Origin: Agrobacterium tumefaciens
GTDB taxonomy: Bacteria > Pseudomonadota > Alphaproteobacteria > Rhizobiales > Rhizobiaceae
Length of the DNA stretch: 64,000 bases
NCBI RefSeq assembly: GCF_000834635.1
Contig: NZ_JXQV01000030.1
Location: 372,001 to 436,000, forward strand
Direction: 5' to 3'
Shown: positions 9,288-18,922 of the stretch, in pieces
Numbering within the stretch: position 1 is the first letter of the stretch
Layout: each line of letters begins with the position of its first letter
Translations under genes and position numbers: made by a program
Notes under the pieces: model-generated
Told to the model about the DNA's origin: nothing
The model's input: only the letters and a program-made list of their open reading frames with translations
The model's database searches: none

Positions 9288-9403
9288 AAACAGCCGAGCG
9301 CAAATCCAATTTCCGCTGCGAAGCCATTACAGGCGAGGTCGTATTTGACAGTGAATGTGGCCATGGAACGGATCCATGGCCGCAAGGCATTGAAAGCGTC
9401 GGC

Positions 9404-9724
9404 TTATCTGCCGGAAAGGCTGATGATCAGGCCGTTGCTGGTGTTGATCAGGAGGTACTGGTTGTTAACCCGCACCCAGCGCTGACCACGACCTGGCTCT
9501 CTAAGGCTGTGACGGCGGTAGTCGCGACGATCAATCATCTGACGGCGTTCCGCCGCAGATAGGCGCTGACCACGATCCCAGCGGTGTTTCTTGATGATAA
9601 CCTTCTTCGTGGTAACCGTCCGCTCGACCCGGTGGCCGGGGCGATCATCGTGGCGGCTCTGCGCCTGCGCGACCGGAGCGGCAAGAATAGTGGCTGCGAT
9701 CAGAATGGAGAAAAGCTTTTTCAT
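9404..9724 (-). CDS. RcnB-like periplasmic protein
   Basis: A 106-residue secreted protein. Signal peptide MKKLFSILIAATILAAPVAQAQ is followed by a basic, Arg/His-rich segment and the C-terminal pattern RWVRVNNQYLLINTSNGLIISLSG, which is typical of the RcnB family (periplasmic factor linked to nickel/cobalt efflux in E. coli). ATG at 9724 behind AAGGG is chosen over the longer frame beginning at 9754. No rcnA efflux gene is next to it, so the nickel/cobalt role is uncertain; proximity to the zinc genes may only be coincidence. Confidence 0.75.
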   Translation of the reverse strand: MKKLFSILIAATILAAPVAQAQSRHDDRPGHRVERTVTTKKVIIKKHRWDRGQRLSAAERRQMIDRRDYRRHSLREPGRGQRWVRVNNQYLLINTSNGLIISLSGR

Positions 9725-9860
9725 GTGTGTGCCCTTTCGTGAAGTGATGGGCAAACACTATCGTCACGACGATGAACAGAAACTGAATTAGCGAATTAAA
9801 ATTTGGTAATGCTTGCCGGGTCTTAGCTCAAGATTTTAAAGTTTCTGTAGAGGCCACGAT

Positions 9861-9900
9861 GAAAATGGCCGCCCCAACTATCATCAGGGCGGCCTCGTTT
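9861..9900 (-). terminator. Terminator after the aldo/keto reductase
   Basis: A perfect eight-pair GC stem, GGCCGCCC (9867-9874) with GGGCGGCC (9887-9894), is flanked by ATTTTC on the minus strand and CGTTTTC on the plus strand. It lies six bases past the aldo/keto reductase stop and upstream of the rcnB-like gene, so it most likely insulates the two minus-strand genes. Confidence 0.7.
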
Positions 9901-10935
9901 TCACTTCGTCAGTTCGGCAGATTTTGCCCACAGATTGATGTCGGCATCCTTGGCAAAGACGTCAATCTCAGCCAGCTCTTCTGGAGTGAAATCGGGCTTG
10001 TCGAGTGCTTTTACGCAGTCCTCGACCTGCTCGGGACGGCTGGCGCCGATCAATGCCGTGGTGATGCGGCCACCGCGCAGAACCCATGCAATGGCCATCT
10101 GTGCCAACGTCTGGCCACGCCGTTCAGCAATGGCGTTCAAACCGCGAATATTCTCGATATTGCGCTCGTTGAGGAAGGCGGGGTTTAGAGACTTGCCCTG
10201 GCTTGCGCGGCTCGCATCCGGCACGCCGCCCAAATATTTGGTGGTCAGCATGCCCTGCGCCAATGGCGAGAACACGATGGAGCCGATGCCGAGTTCTTCC
10301 AGCGTATCGACAAGGCCATCCTCTTCGATCCAGCGGTTAATCATGGAATAGCTGGGCTGGTGGATGATGCAGGGTGTTCCCAGCTCTTTAAGAATAGCCG
10401 CAGCTTCACGCGTGCGCTGAGAGTTATAGGACGAGATACCGACATAAAGTGCCCTGCCCGAACGCACGATATGGTCAAGCGCGCCGCAGGTTTCTTCAAG
10501 TGGCGTGTCAGGATCAAAACGGTGGGAATAGAAGATATCGACGTAATCCAGTCCCATGCGCTTCAAGCTCTGATCGCAGGAAGAAATCAGATATTTACGG
10601 CTGCCCCATTCACCATATGGCCCCGGCCACATATTGTAACCGGCCTTCGAAGAAATCACCATTTCATCGCGGTAACCGGCGAAGTCAGTCCGCAATATCT
10701 CGCCAAATGCTGTCTCCGCGCTGCCGGGAGGCGGACCATAATTGTTGGCAAGATCGAAATGGGTAATACCGAGATCGAACGCCTTGCGGCAGATGTCCTG
10801 CTTGGTCTTGTGTGAGAAATCATTGCCGAAATTGTGCCACAGGCCCAGCGAAATCGCGGGGAGTTTCAGCCCGGATGCGCCACAATGATTGTATTTCATG
10901 GACGCGTAGCGGTTTTCAGCCGGTTGCCAAGCCAT
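9901..10935 (-). CDS. Aldo/keto reductase, YghZ/GPR type (AKR14-like)
   Basis: NADPH-dependent reductase of 344 residues. The N-terminal YNHCGASGLKLPAISLGLWHNFG and the active-site segment ITHFDLANNYGPPPGSAE are typical of the YghZ (L-glyceraldehyde-3-phosphate reductase) branch, with catalytic Asp and Tyr visible and the Lys in ISSKAGY and His in YSHRFDPDTP completing the tetrad. VGISSYN and the C-terminal ALIGASRPEQVEDCV bind the cofactor. The E. coli homologue detoxifies methylglyoxal and glyceraldehyde phosphate; the role here is inferred. It lies downstream of the beta-mannosidase gene on the same strand, with 88 bases between. Confidence 0.9.
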   Translation of the reverse strand: MAWQPAENRYASMKYNHCGASGLKLPAISLGLWHNFGNDFSHKTKQDICRKAFDLGITHFDLANNYGPPPGSAETAFGEILRTDFAGYRDEMVISSKAGYNMWPGPYGEWGSRKYLISSCDQSLKRMGLDYVDIFYSHRFDPDTPLEETCGALDHIVRSGRALYVGISSYNSQRTREAAAILKELGTPCIIHQPSYSMINRWIEEDGLVDTLEELGIGSIVFSPLAQGMLTTKYLGGVPDASRASQGKSLNPAFLNERNIENIRGLNAIAERRGQTLAQMAIAWVLRGGRITTALIGASRPEQVEDCVKALDKPDFTPEELAEIDVFAKDADINLWAKSAELTK

Positions 10936-11023
10936 GGATTTTCCTCCCTAGAATGCTGTTGCCCTGCGAAGAACTCGCAGGGCGTGATTGGTGCGTCGAA
11001 CGTAGTGGGATGCCGCCTTCGTT

Positions 11024-13480
11024 TCAACCTTGCGATTGCGACGAAAACAGATCGAAAATCTTGAAGGACGGTTGTGACGGCTGCGCCTTGTCCAGAGGAG
11101 AAAAGACGATGCGCCGTGTTTCGCCCGCGGTCAGATCGAACAGATTATCGGAATAGCGCCCGGCCATATCGGCCTCGATCACCACGAAAAGCGCAAGCCC
11201 TGTGGCCGTCACTTCCACCTCGTACTGCCCGTCTTCCCGCGACGTGACGGTGTGTGTAAGGCCGGATGGTTGAAGATCGAGCGCCTTGTAGGTTTCTGCC
11301 ACATGGTGGCCCTCGCCTGTCATGCCGTTGGAGGCAATGAAATCCCAGGAAAGCAGCGCGCCTTCGGCAACCTGGCTCACATCGATCTCGGCCATGACGA
11401 TAGCCGCATCCGGCCCGCAAACACCACTGGCGGATTTGAGCGGCGTGCGCGTGCCATCGGTTGCCAGCGCAAATATGTTCATGTCGATGTCCACCTCCTC
11501 CATGGTGTCATTGACGGCGGAAAACCGCACGATTTTGCCGTCATCGGAGGGAATGGCTGATACGGCCACCGGCTGGAAAAACCGCCTTGCGGCGTAGTGC
11601 AAAGCCTTCCAGCTGCCGCCATAATCAAGGCTAGACCATGAGGCCACCGGCCATGTGTCGTTCAATTGCCAATACAACGTGCCCATGCAGTGAGGCTTTA
11701 GGGAGCGCCAATATTCCACTGCGGTCTTGATGGCGAGCGCTTGTTGAACCTGGCTGATATAGAGGAAATTCGCAAAATCCTTCGGGAAGCGGAAGTATCG
11801 GAACATGGTTCCGGCAATCCGCTCATTGCCGCCAGCATTCTTCTGGTGAAGCTCTATGACCGGCGAAGAGATGTTCATGTCCTTCGCATCCGCATAGGTC
11901 TGGATGACCGGCATGGATGTGTAGGACTGGAAGCCGAATTCCGAGCAAAAACGCGGTTTGACCGCGCGGTAATTGTCGAAAGACTTGTTTTCGTGCCAGA
12001 CGGACCAGTAGTGCATATCGCCAGAACCATCGGCATGCCACGCATCGCCATAGTCCAGATAGCCTGACGCCGGGCTCGATGGCCACCACAGCGCCGAGGG
12101 TGCCGCTTTCTTCAACGCAGTTTCGATGGTCCGGTTCAGGCGATCATAGGCAACCAGATAACGATCCCTGTTGTTCCGCGACTCATCAAACCAGTTCAGA
12201 GCGCCGACGAGTTCATTGTCGCCACACCACAGTGCGATGGATGGATGCGATGACAGACGTTTCACCTGATAGGTGACTTCACGCTCCACATTGTCGAGAA
12301 AATCATCCGTGCAGGGGTAAAGATTGCAGGCAAACATAAAGTCCTGCCAGACCAGAAGCCCAAGGCGGTCGCAGAGATCATAAAACCAGTCCGTCTCGTA
12401 AAAGCCGCCGCCCCAGACGCGGATCATGTTCATATTGGCTTCCACCGCAGACGACAGCAAATCCTCGGTCTTTTCACGGCTGGTGAGCGAATGCAGCGCA
12501 TCTGCCGGAATCCAGTTCGCGCCCCGGCAGAAAATCTCCTGCCCGTTGATGCGAAACGCAAAACGGCTGCCCGCCTCATCCTTATCCGTCAGCAATTCAA
12601 CGATGCGAAAACCGATCTGCCGTGTCGCGGTCTCATCTGGCAGTTCCACCGTTAGAGTATAAAGCGCCTGCTCGCCGCTGCCTGCGGGCCACCATAGCTT
12701 TGGCTTCTCTACGAAGAAGACATGACGAATGACGATTTCGCCGGCATTCAGCCCGCATTCCAGACGCACCCGCTCTTCACCAAGCGACAGATGAACCGGC
12801 ACGCTGGCAGGTTGGGCCGCATGCAACGTCACCTCAACATGAAGCTCGACACCGCCATCGACGTGATGCTGCGAGGTGCAGACATGCTCGATACGCGCTT
12901 TGTCCAGTCGCCGAAGTGCAATGGAGCCGTAAAGGCCGAGAGGCGCCAGCGCAATGTTCCAATCCCATCCGAAATGGCACTGTGGTTTGCGCAGCATGTT
13001 GCCATTGGCGATTGGGGAATTGCCGGGGTGATAAGGAACATAAAATGGCTGGGCTGCCTGTCGCTCCTCGCCAGCCTTGATGCTGGAATGGAAATGGATG
13101 CGAATAACGTTTTCGCCTTTCAACAAGGCATTCGACACGTCAGGCCTGTAGCGCCGAAAACAGTTATCCGCCGACAGGACAGGAACATCGTTCAGGAAAA
13201 TCACGGCGACCGTGTCAAGATAATCAACGTCCAGATACCAATCTGCATCGACGTCATCGATGTTGAATCTACGCTCGATCACCCAGTCCCGATGCGCCAC
13301 CCACTGAACATCATTTTCATTGCGGCCGAAATAGGGATCAGGAATGATTCCCGCGTCACGCAGAGCGGAGTGAACATCACCCGGTATCGTTATCGTCGTT
13401 GAATGATCATTCTCGACCGAGGACAACACCCATTCACCCGAGAGATCTACCGCTACGTCGCTTGCGTAAGATGACGTCAT
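11024..13480 (-). CDS. Beta-mannosidase, glycoside hydrolase family 2
   Basis: An 818-residue GH2 enzyme that releases terminal beta-mannose. Order of domains: N-terminal jelly roll (LSGEWVLSS, ITIPGDVHSAL, GWDWNIALAPLGLYG), immunoglobulin-like middle (KLWWPAGSGEQALY), TIM barrel (FCRGANWIPADAL, RVWGGGFYETD) and a C-terminal beta region. ALWCGDNE supplies the acid/base Glu (about 423) and FCSEFGFQS the nucleophile Glu (about 514). There is no signal peptide, so it acts in the cytoplasm on imported oligosaccharides. No sugar transporter is adjacent. A LacI-type operator stands before it and a LacI-family regulator is divergent from it. Confidence 0.93.
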   Translation of the reverse strand: MTSSYASDVAVDLSGEWVLSSVENDHSTTITIPGDVHSALRDAGIIPDPYFGRNENDVQWVAHRDWVIERRFNIDDVDADWYLDVDYLDTVAVIFLNDVPVLSADNCFRRYRPDVSNALLKGENVIRIHFHSSIKAGEERQAAQPFYVPYHPGNSPIANGNMLRKPQCHFGWDWNIALAPLGLYGSIALRRLDKARIEHVCTSQHHVDGGVELHVEVTLHAAQPASVPVHLSLGEERVRLECGLNAGEIVIRHVFFVEKPKLWWPAGSGEQALYTLTVELPDETATRQIGFRIVELLTDKDEAGSRFAFRINGQEIFCRGANWIPADALHSLTSREKTEDLLSSAVEANMNMIRVWGGGFYETDWFYDLCDRLGLLVWQDFMFACNLYPCTDDFLDNVEREVTYQVKRLSSHPSIALWCGDNELVGALNWFDESRNNRDRYLVAYDRLNRTIETALKKAAPSALWWPSSPASGYLDYGDAWHADGSGDMHYWSVWHENKSFDNYRAVKPRFCSEFGFQSYTSMPVIQTYADAKDMNISSPVIELHQKNAGGNERIAGTMFRYFRFPKDFANFLYISQVQQALAIKTAVEYWRSLKPHCMGTLYWQLNDTWPVASWSSLDYGGSWKALHYAARRFFQPVAVSAIPSDDGKIVRFSAVNDTMEEVDIDMNIFALATDGTRTPLKSASGVCGPDAAIVMAEIDVSQVAEGALLSWDFIASNGMTGEGHHVAETYKALDLQPSGLTHTVTSREDGQYEVEVTATGLALFVVIEADMAGRYSDNLFDLTAGETRRIVFSPLDKAQPSQPSFKIFDLFSSQSQG

Positions 13481-13512
13481 GCCATTCGCCTTATCTTTTA
13501 TTGTGCATTAGC

Positions 13513-13524
13513 GGAAACGTTACC
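13513..13524. promoter_or_regulatory. Putative LacI-family operator upstream of the beta-mannosidase gene
   Basis: GGAAACGTTACC is a near-perfect palindrome (GGWAACGTTWCC) with the central CG typical of LacI-family operators. It lies 33 bases upstream of the beta-mannosidase start, in the intergenic region shared with the divergent LacI-type gene. The remainder of the 331-base gap (13481-13811) is AT-rich near 13600-13680 and shows a further half-site CGGTAACC at about 13588. Confidence 0.6.
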
Positions 13525-13811
13525 GTAAAATTCCTCAGGCGTCACGGGGTGTCATCGCTAGCCAATGACATTGACACTGGCCACGAGCGGTAACCCCTAA
13601 AAATTTCAAAATTTTAATTATCTTACAATAGGCTACGGACAAACCCTAATGTAAAAAATTATATAAATCCCCATCCAATCATGGCAAAAATCTCCTCAAC
13701 CAGCCTCGCAGGCGTAATATCCTCAAGTTTTACAGGCAAGTCGCCAAGCATGGTGACGCTCTCCGCTTTGCATTCGCATAAAAGCAATCTACGATACTTC
13801 GAATATGTATA

Positions 13812-14882
13812 GTGAGTGTCGACATGAATGACAGCATGAAGCCTGAGACAGGCGGCCAAGCGCCTTCCGGTTACGAGCGGCCTACCCTCAAGACAATCGC
13901 GAACCTGACTGGTCTCGGCATCACGACAGTGTCTCGCGCGCTCAAAGATGCCCCTGACATTGGCGCCGATACGAAGGAGCGCGTGCGTCAGGTCGCTCAA
14001 CAGGTCGGCTACCAGCCAAACCGCGCCGGGGTGCGTCTTCGCACAGGCAAAACGAACGTCATTGCGCTGGTCCTAAGTGTCGATGAGGAAATGATGGGCT
14101 TCACGACGCAGCTGGTGTTTGGCATTGCAGAGGTGCTGGCCAATACCCAATACCACCTTGTCGTTACGCCTCACACTCACGCAAAAGACCCGATGGTGCC
14201 GATCCGCTACATTCTGGATACAGGTTCAGCCGATGGCGTTATCATCTCGAAAATGCAGCCAGACGACGCCCGGGTGCGGTTAATGACTGAGCGCAACATG
14301 CCCTTTGCCACCCACGGCCGTACAGACATGGGCATCGAGCACCCCTATCATGACTTCGATAATGAGACATACGCCTATGAAGCGGTGAAACGGCTGTCGC
14401 TGTGTGGACGCAAGAACATCGCCGTTCTGTTGCCACCCGCTCACTTTTCCTATCACGACCACGCAAGACGCGGTTTCGACAGGGGCTTGCGCGACTTCGG
14501 ACTTAAAGAATTTCCGATGACGGGGCTGAGCAACGCCACGTCGCTGGACCAGATAAAGGATGTCAGCCGGACATTGATGAGCGGCAGCGATTATCCTGAT
14601 GGACTGATTTCAATCAGCGGCAGTTCCACCATCGCCTTCATTGCCGGCGCAGAAGAAGCGGGCAAACAGATCGGAAAAGACATCGATGTCGTGTCGAAGC
14701 AGTCAGCCGATTTCCTGAACTGGATACGGCCGGAGATTCACACCATCAATGAAGACATCAAGCTGGCTGGCCGCGAGCTGGCAAAAGCTCTTCTGGCGCG
14801 CATTGATGGAAAGCCGGTTGAGGGATTGCAGAGCCTCATTCAGCCGGTCTGGTCCAGTCGGTCACCGAAATTTGGCGCATAA
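13812..14882 (+). CDS. LacI-family transcriptional regulator
   Basis: Sugar-responsive repressor of 356 residues. The helix-turn-helix is [28 protein letters not shown] (about 25-52), followed by the hinge [15 protein letters not shown] and a periplasmic-binding-protein-like effector domain ([35 protein letters not shown]). The start is uncertain: GTG at 13812, ATG at 13824 and ATG at 13836 are in frame and none has a strong ribosome binding site. It is divergent from the beta-mannosidase gene, which it probably controls through the palindrome at 13513. The inducing sugar is unknown. Confidence 0.9.
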   Translation: MSVDMNDSMKPETGGQAPSGYERPTLKTIANLTGLGITTVSRALKDAPDIGADTKERVRQVAQQVGYQPNRAGVRLRTGKTNVIALVLSVDEEMMGFTTQLVFGIAEVLANTQYHLVVTPHTHAKDPMVPIRYILDTGSADGVIISKMQPDDARVRLMTERNMPFATHGRTDMGIEHPYHDFDNETYAYEAVKRLSLCGRKNIAVLLPPAHFSYHDHARRGFDRGLRDFGLKEFPMTGLSNATSLDQIKDVSRTLMSGSDYPDGLISISGSSTIAFIAGAEEAGKQIGKDIDVVSKQSADFLNWIRPEIHTINEDIKLAGRELAKALLARIDGKPVEGLQSLIQPVWSSRSPKFGA

Positions 14883-14911
14883 AAAAGGCCCGTGAGACGC
14901 GGGCCTTTTTG
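14882..14911. terminator. Bidirectional terminator between the LacI gene and gnd
   Basis: AAAAAGGCCCG and CGCGGGCCTTTTT form a GC-rich stem with A-runs on one side and T-runs on the other. It sits between two convergent stop codons (14882 and 14920) and can serve both strands. Confidence 0.85.
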
Positions 14912-14919
14912 TTTTAATC

Positions 14920-16350
14920 TTAGAAAGTGTCGAGACCGCTGCCCCATGGACCGTGCGGCTTATCAACGCCATCGGTGCGTTCAAAGCCGTGGGCACCGAA
15001 GAAGTCGCGCTGCGCCTGAATGAGATTGGCGCTGCCACGTGCGCGGCGATAAGCGTCAAAGTAGCCAAGAGCCGATGCCAATGCCGGGACCGGCAGGCCG
15101 GACAGAACGGCATGCGAAACGACGCGGCGAAGCGGCGCATCGGTGTCCTTCACCATCTGCGAGAACGCTGGCGTTACGATGAGGTTGGCAATGTGCGGGT
15201 CTTTTGTGAAGGCCGATGTGATTTCATCCAGGAACTGCGATCGGATAATGCAGCCAGCGCGCCAGATGCGGGCGATGGTTGGCATCGGCAGGTTCCAGCC
15301 AAACTCCTTGGACGCAGCAGACATGATCGCAAAGCCCTGCGCATAAGCACCGATTTTTGCAGCCAGAAGTGCATTTTCGAGGTCGTCGATAAATGCCCTC
15401 TTGTCCGAAGGAGCGGCCAACGCCGTCGGCAGACCAAAGATCTTCTCAGCCGATTCGCGCTCGTCTTTCTGCGAAGAAAGAATACGCGCAGCAACTGCTG
15501 CTTCAATCGCCGTAGCTGCGACGCCCATGTTCTGTGCTTCGATGACCGACCACTTGCCAGTGCCCTTCTGGCCTGCCTTGTCGAGAATGAGATCAACCAT
15601 CGGCTTGCCGGTGATCGGGTCTGCAGCGCGCAGCACCTTCTCTGTGATTTCGATAAGGTAGGAGTTCAGGCGACCCTTGTTCCATTCGGCAAACACGTCG
15701 GCGATTTCGGACGCGCTGAGGTTCAGGCCATCACGCAGAATGCCGTAGATTTCGGCAATCATCTGCATATCGGCATATTCGATGCCGTTGTGGATGGTCT
15801 TGACGAAGTGGCCCGCACCGTCATTGCCAAGCCATGCAACGCACGGCTCGTCATTGTACTTGGCCGAAATAGAAGTCAGCACCTTTTCGACGCGCTTCCA
15901 GCTGTCTTCGGTACCGCCAACCATGATGGATGGTCCGTGGCGCGCGCCTTCTTCACCGCCGGAAACGCCCATGCCGATAAAGGTCAGGTCGGTATCCTTG
16001 AGGTTGTCAAACCGGCGGATCGTATCGCGGAAATTCGCATTACCGGCATCGATCATGATGTCGCCGCTTTCGAGATACGGCTTGAGGATTTCCATCTGCT
16101 GATCGACTGGATCGCCAGCCTTGATCATGATGATAATGGGGCGCGGCGGGCGGATTGCCGCGATGAATTCCTCGATGGTTTCGCAAGGAATGATCTGGCT
16201 CTGCAACGCGCCGGCGTCGGCGTAAAATTTCTTTGTCACTTCCGGGGTTCGGTTGAAAACAGCAATCTTATTGCCTTTTTCCGCGATGTTGAGCGCAAGG
16301 TTCGAACCCATTACGCCAAGACCGATCAAACCGATTTCTGCCTGTTCCAC
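14920..16350 (-). CDS. gnd: 6-phosphogluconate dehydrogenase (decarboxylating)
   Basis: Oxidative pentose-phosphate enzyme that turns 6-phosphogluconate and NADP+ into ribulose 5-phosphate, CO2 and NADPH. The 476-residue protein opens with the Rossmann motif IGLIGLGVMGSNLALNIAEKG, and shows the family signature in VSGGEEGARHGPSIMVGG, the catalytic Lys/His region GNDGAGHFVKTIHNGIEYADMQ and the C-terminal RAQRDFFGAHGFER region. GTG at 16350 follows GGAGA and gives the expected N-terminus; a longer frame to 16392 is not needed. Length is normal for the family. Confidence 0.95.
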   Translation of the reverse strand: MEQAEIGLIGLGVMGSNLALNIAEKGNKIAVFNRTPEVTKKFYADAGALQSQIIPCETIEEFIAAIRPPRPIIIMIKAGDPVDQQMEILKPYLESGDIMIDAGNANFRDTIRRFDNLKDTDLTFIGMGVSGGEEGARHGPSIMVGGTEDSWKRVEKVLTSISAKYNDEPCVAWLGNDGAGHFVKTIHNGIEYADMQMIAEIYGILRDGLNLSASEIADVFAEWNKGRLNSYLIEITEKVLRAADPITGKPMVDLILDKAGQKGTGKWSVIEAQNMGVAATAIEAAVAARILSSQKDERESAEKIFGLPTALAAPSDKRAFIDDLENALLAAKIGAYAQGFAIMSAASKEFGWNLPMPTIARIWRAGCIIRSQFLDEITSAFTKDPHIANLIVTPAFSQMVKDTDAPLRRVVSHAVLSGLPVPALASALGYFDAYRRARGSANLIQAQRDFFGAHGFERTDGVDKPHGPWGSGLDTF

Positions 16351-16484
16351 GGATGTATCTCCAAATTGCCTATAACGGCGATGTTGTGGCACTGTAAAAG
16401 CAAAACGGCAAGGCTAACCCGAACTGAAACGATTAAATTTTGATGACGCAGCTCAGCTTTGCAGTCAGCGCATGAGGCTTTTAT

Positions 16485-16640
16485 TCAGTCGTCCGGTCGG
16501 TCGTTTCCGTCATCGAGTGCACGCCACCCCGCGCCGTCCATATCCTCATATTGGCCGCTTTTAAGCGACCACAGGAAGGCCACCAGCCCAAGCCCCCCCA
16601 GCAAAAGTGCGACTGGAATGAGAAAAATCAGCATGTTCAT
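16485..16640 (-). CDS. fixS: cbb3 oxidase assembly protein FixS/CcoS
   Basis: A 51-residue membrane protein, one hydrophobic helix (MLIFLIPVALLLGGLGLVAFLW) followed by the diagnostic SLKSGQYEDMDGAGWR motif of CcoS and an acidic tail. Its ATG overlaps the stop of fixI by four bases (ATGA), which fixes the start. CcoS is required for maturation of the cbb3 oxidase, probably with copper delivery via CcoI. Too short for usual ORF callers but clear by motif and context. Confidence 0.92.
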   Translation of the reverse strand: MNMLIFLIPVALLLGGLGLVAFLWSLKSGQYEDMDGAGWRALDDGNDRPDD

Positions 16641-18922
16641 GCGAATTCTACTTCCGATATCTCGGCCTCAACATCCTGCGCTCTCGGCGTTTTCTCAAAC
16701 CCGTTGAGCCGCAAGGCATTGGCCACGACGATGATGGATGACGTGGACATGGCGATGGCAGCAATCATTGGCGTTGCGTAGCCCGCGAGAGCAATCGGAA
16801 CCGCAATGATGTTGTATCCGATAGCGAGTGCAAAATTCTGGCGGATCAACCTGCCTGCCCTTTTGGAGATATCGACTGCAAAGGATACGGCGCGCAAATC
16901 ATCCTGCATGAAGACGAAATCCGCTGCCTGCCGACCGATGTCGGCGGCCGTTGCAGGTGCCATCGAAACATAGGCCGCAGCCAAAGCCGGGGCATCATTG
17001 ATGCCATCGCCCACCATGAGAACTTTGCGGCCCTGGTTGGCAAGTTCAGCACAACGCTGCGCCTTTTCAGCGGGAGCCAGCGCACCGTTCCATGCCGATA
17101 TTCCGACCCGTCGCGCTAGGGCCGCAACAGCCTGCACCCGGTCGCCGGACACAATCTCCGCTTCAATATCATCCTGAGCGAGCTGCAGAATGGCCGCAGA
17201 CGCACCCGGTCGAACGCTGTCTTCGAACTGGAACTGCGCGATCTCCCGGTCGTCGAGCGATAGAACCACCTCCGATGTGGCGTGCCGGTCGCGCGCTCCT
17301 GCTGACGCTGCGCAGGCAAAGCGTCTATTGCCCAATCGATAGATGCCATCCGCCGTTTTCACTGCCATGCCGGAGCCCGGAATTTCGGTGATATCGTCAA
17401 ACGTCAAATGTGGTCCATCCAATTCACGAGCAAGCGCCTGCGACAAAGGATGACGGGAATGCGCAGCGATCCCAGCCGCAAGCTGCATGATGTCTGCCGG
17501 AATATCCCTAGTCCTGACAAGTCGGGGCTGACCCAGCGTCAGTGTGCCCGTTTTATCGAACAGAACCATATCGGCTTCAGCAAGCCGTTCCATCGCAGAA
17601 CCGTCTTTGACCATGATCCCGCTTTTGAATAGGCGCCCCGCAGCCACGACTTGCACCACAGGCACGGCAATACCCAGCGCGCATGGGCAGGTTATAATCA
17701 GCACCGCAATCGCGATCAGCAGCGCCTGCTTCCAATCTCCGCCAAGAACACCCCAGGCCATGAAAGAGATGAGCGCCAGCAGGTGAACGACCGGCGAATA
17801 ATATTGCGCTGCACGATCGGCGAGACGGCGATAACGCGCCCTGCCCCCTTCGGCAGCTTCCATGAGGCCGATGATTTCCGACAGAAACGAATCGCGGGCA
17901 AGAGCCGTCGCCTGCATTACCAGCGGCCCGGTCAGGTTTAACGTTCCAGCCTGAATGAGATCGCCCATTCGCACCACACGCGGCGCACTTTCACCATTGG
18001 CAATGGACATATCCAGATCACTGCTGCCGTTGACGATTTCACCATCCACCGGCACGCGGTCTCCCACCGCAATCGCTACGCGATCACCCGGCATGATCTC
18101 GGTAACAGCGCGATATTCGCGACTGCCATCTTCCAGCAGTACCGTCGCACCGCGTGGCGAAAGACGGGCAAGACCCGCAATGGCAGAACGTGCCCGATCA
18201 CGCATGACGTGATCCAGCGCTCGCCCGATCAGCAGGAAAAACAGAAGCGAAGTGGTGGCATCGAACCATGCGTGCTCACCGCTATGCATCGTTTCCCAAA
18301 GCGAGATGGTGTAAGATAGCGTGATGGCCAGCGCGATGGGCACGTCCATATTGGTGCGGCCATGCTTCAGGGCGTTATAGGCTGAGATGTAGAAGAAGCG
18401 CCCACCGTAAATCAGCGCGGGCGCGGCAATGAGCGCAGAAAGCCAGTGAAACATATCGCGGGTTGAAGCATCCGCACCGGACCACACCGAGATCGAAAGC
18501 AGCATGATGTTGACGGCGGCAAAGCCAGTCAGGCCCACAGCGCGGATCAGCTTGTCGCGCATATCGTCTGAGGTTTCCTGCGCGGAGCCGTAGAGATGCG
18601 CCTCATATCCGGTTGCGGCCACCGCTTTTGCCAGATCGGCAGGGTCCGTGCTCACCCCGTCCAGCTCCTCTTTCCAGACCACGGAAACCCGCTTGGAGGA
18701 AAGATTGACACGGGCGCGTTCCACCTGCGGCATGTGGTTTAGCGCGGTCTCAAGCGTGACAATGCAGGCACCGCAATGCACGCCCGGCACCGATAGATCG
18801 GTCTGGCGCAATCCCTGCCCAAGATCGCGACTTGCCAGCATCAACTCTTCCGATGATGGCAGCGCGCGCTTGAGGCCGCTCTTTTCGAGAGCCATTTCCG
18901 TTCCGGGGGCGCAGCAACTCAT
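16637..18922 (-). CDS. fixI: cbb3 maturation copper-transporting P-type ATPase FixI/CcoI
   Basis: P1B-type copper ATPase of 761 residues that supplies copper for the cbb3 oxidase. An N-terminal heavy-metal domain has HCGAC (Cys 50 and 53), eight membrane segments are apparent, the transport motif is TCPCALG (411-417), phosphorylation site DKTGT (456-460), and hinge GDGIND (638-643). The actuator motif reads NGES where most P-type ATPases have TGES; the Glu is kept. ATG at 18922 overlaps the fixH stop by ATGA and gives MSCCAPG, so the longer frame to 19006 is not used. Confidence 0.94.
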   Translation of the reverse strand: MSCCAPGTEMALEKSGLKRALPSSEELMLASRDLGQGLRQTDLSVPGVHCGACIVTLETALNHMPQVERARVNLSSKRVSVVWKEELDGVSTDPADLAKAVAATGYEAHLYGSAQETSDDMRDKLIRAVGLTGFAAVNIMLLSISVWSGADASTRDMFHWLSALIAAPALIYGGRFFYISAYNALKHGRTNMDVPIALAITLSYTISLWETMHSGEHAWFDATTSLLFFLLIGRALDHVMRDRARSAIAGLARLSPRGATVLLEDGSREYRAVTEIMPGDRVAIAVGDRVPVDGEIVNGSSDLDMSIANGESAPRVVRMGDLIQAGTLNLTGPLVMQATALARDSFLSEIIGLMEAAEGGRARYRRLADRAAQYYSPVVHLLALISFMAWGVLGGDWKQALLIAIAVLIITCPCALGIAVPVVQVVAAGRLFKSGIMVKDGSAMERLAEADMVLFDKTGTLTLGQPRLVRTRDIPADIMQLAAGIAAHSRHPLSQALARELDGPHLTFDDITEIPGSGMAVKTADGIYRLGNRRFACAASAGARDRHATSEVVLSLDDREIAQFQFEDSVRPGASAAILQLAQDDIEAEIVSGDRVQAVAALARRVGISAWNGALAPAEKAQRCAELANQGRKVLMVGDGINDAPALAAAYVSMAPATAADIGRQAADFVFMQDDLRAVSFAVDISKRAGRLIRQNFALAIGYNIIAVPIALAGYATPMIAAIAMSTSSIIVVANALRLNGFEKTPRAQDVEAEISEVEFA

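Noticed and set aside
9284-9562. 92-residue ORF whose ATG overlaps the COG0523 stop
   Set aside because: The ATGA coupling is attractive, but the second half is antisense to the RcnB-like gene and the protein has no family pattern. It could be a decayed remnant.
14953-16443. 496-residue plus-strand frame across gnd
   Set aside because: Antisense of gnd, which has complete catalytic motifs.
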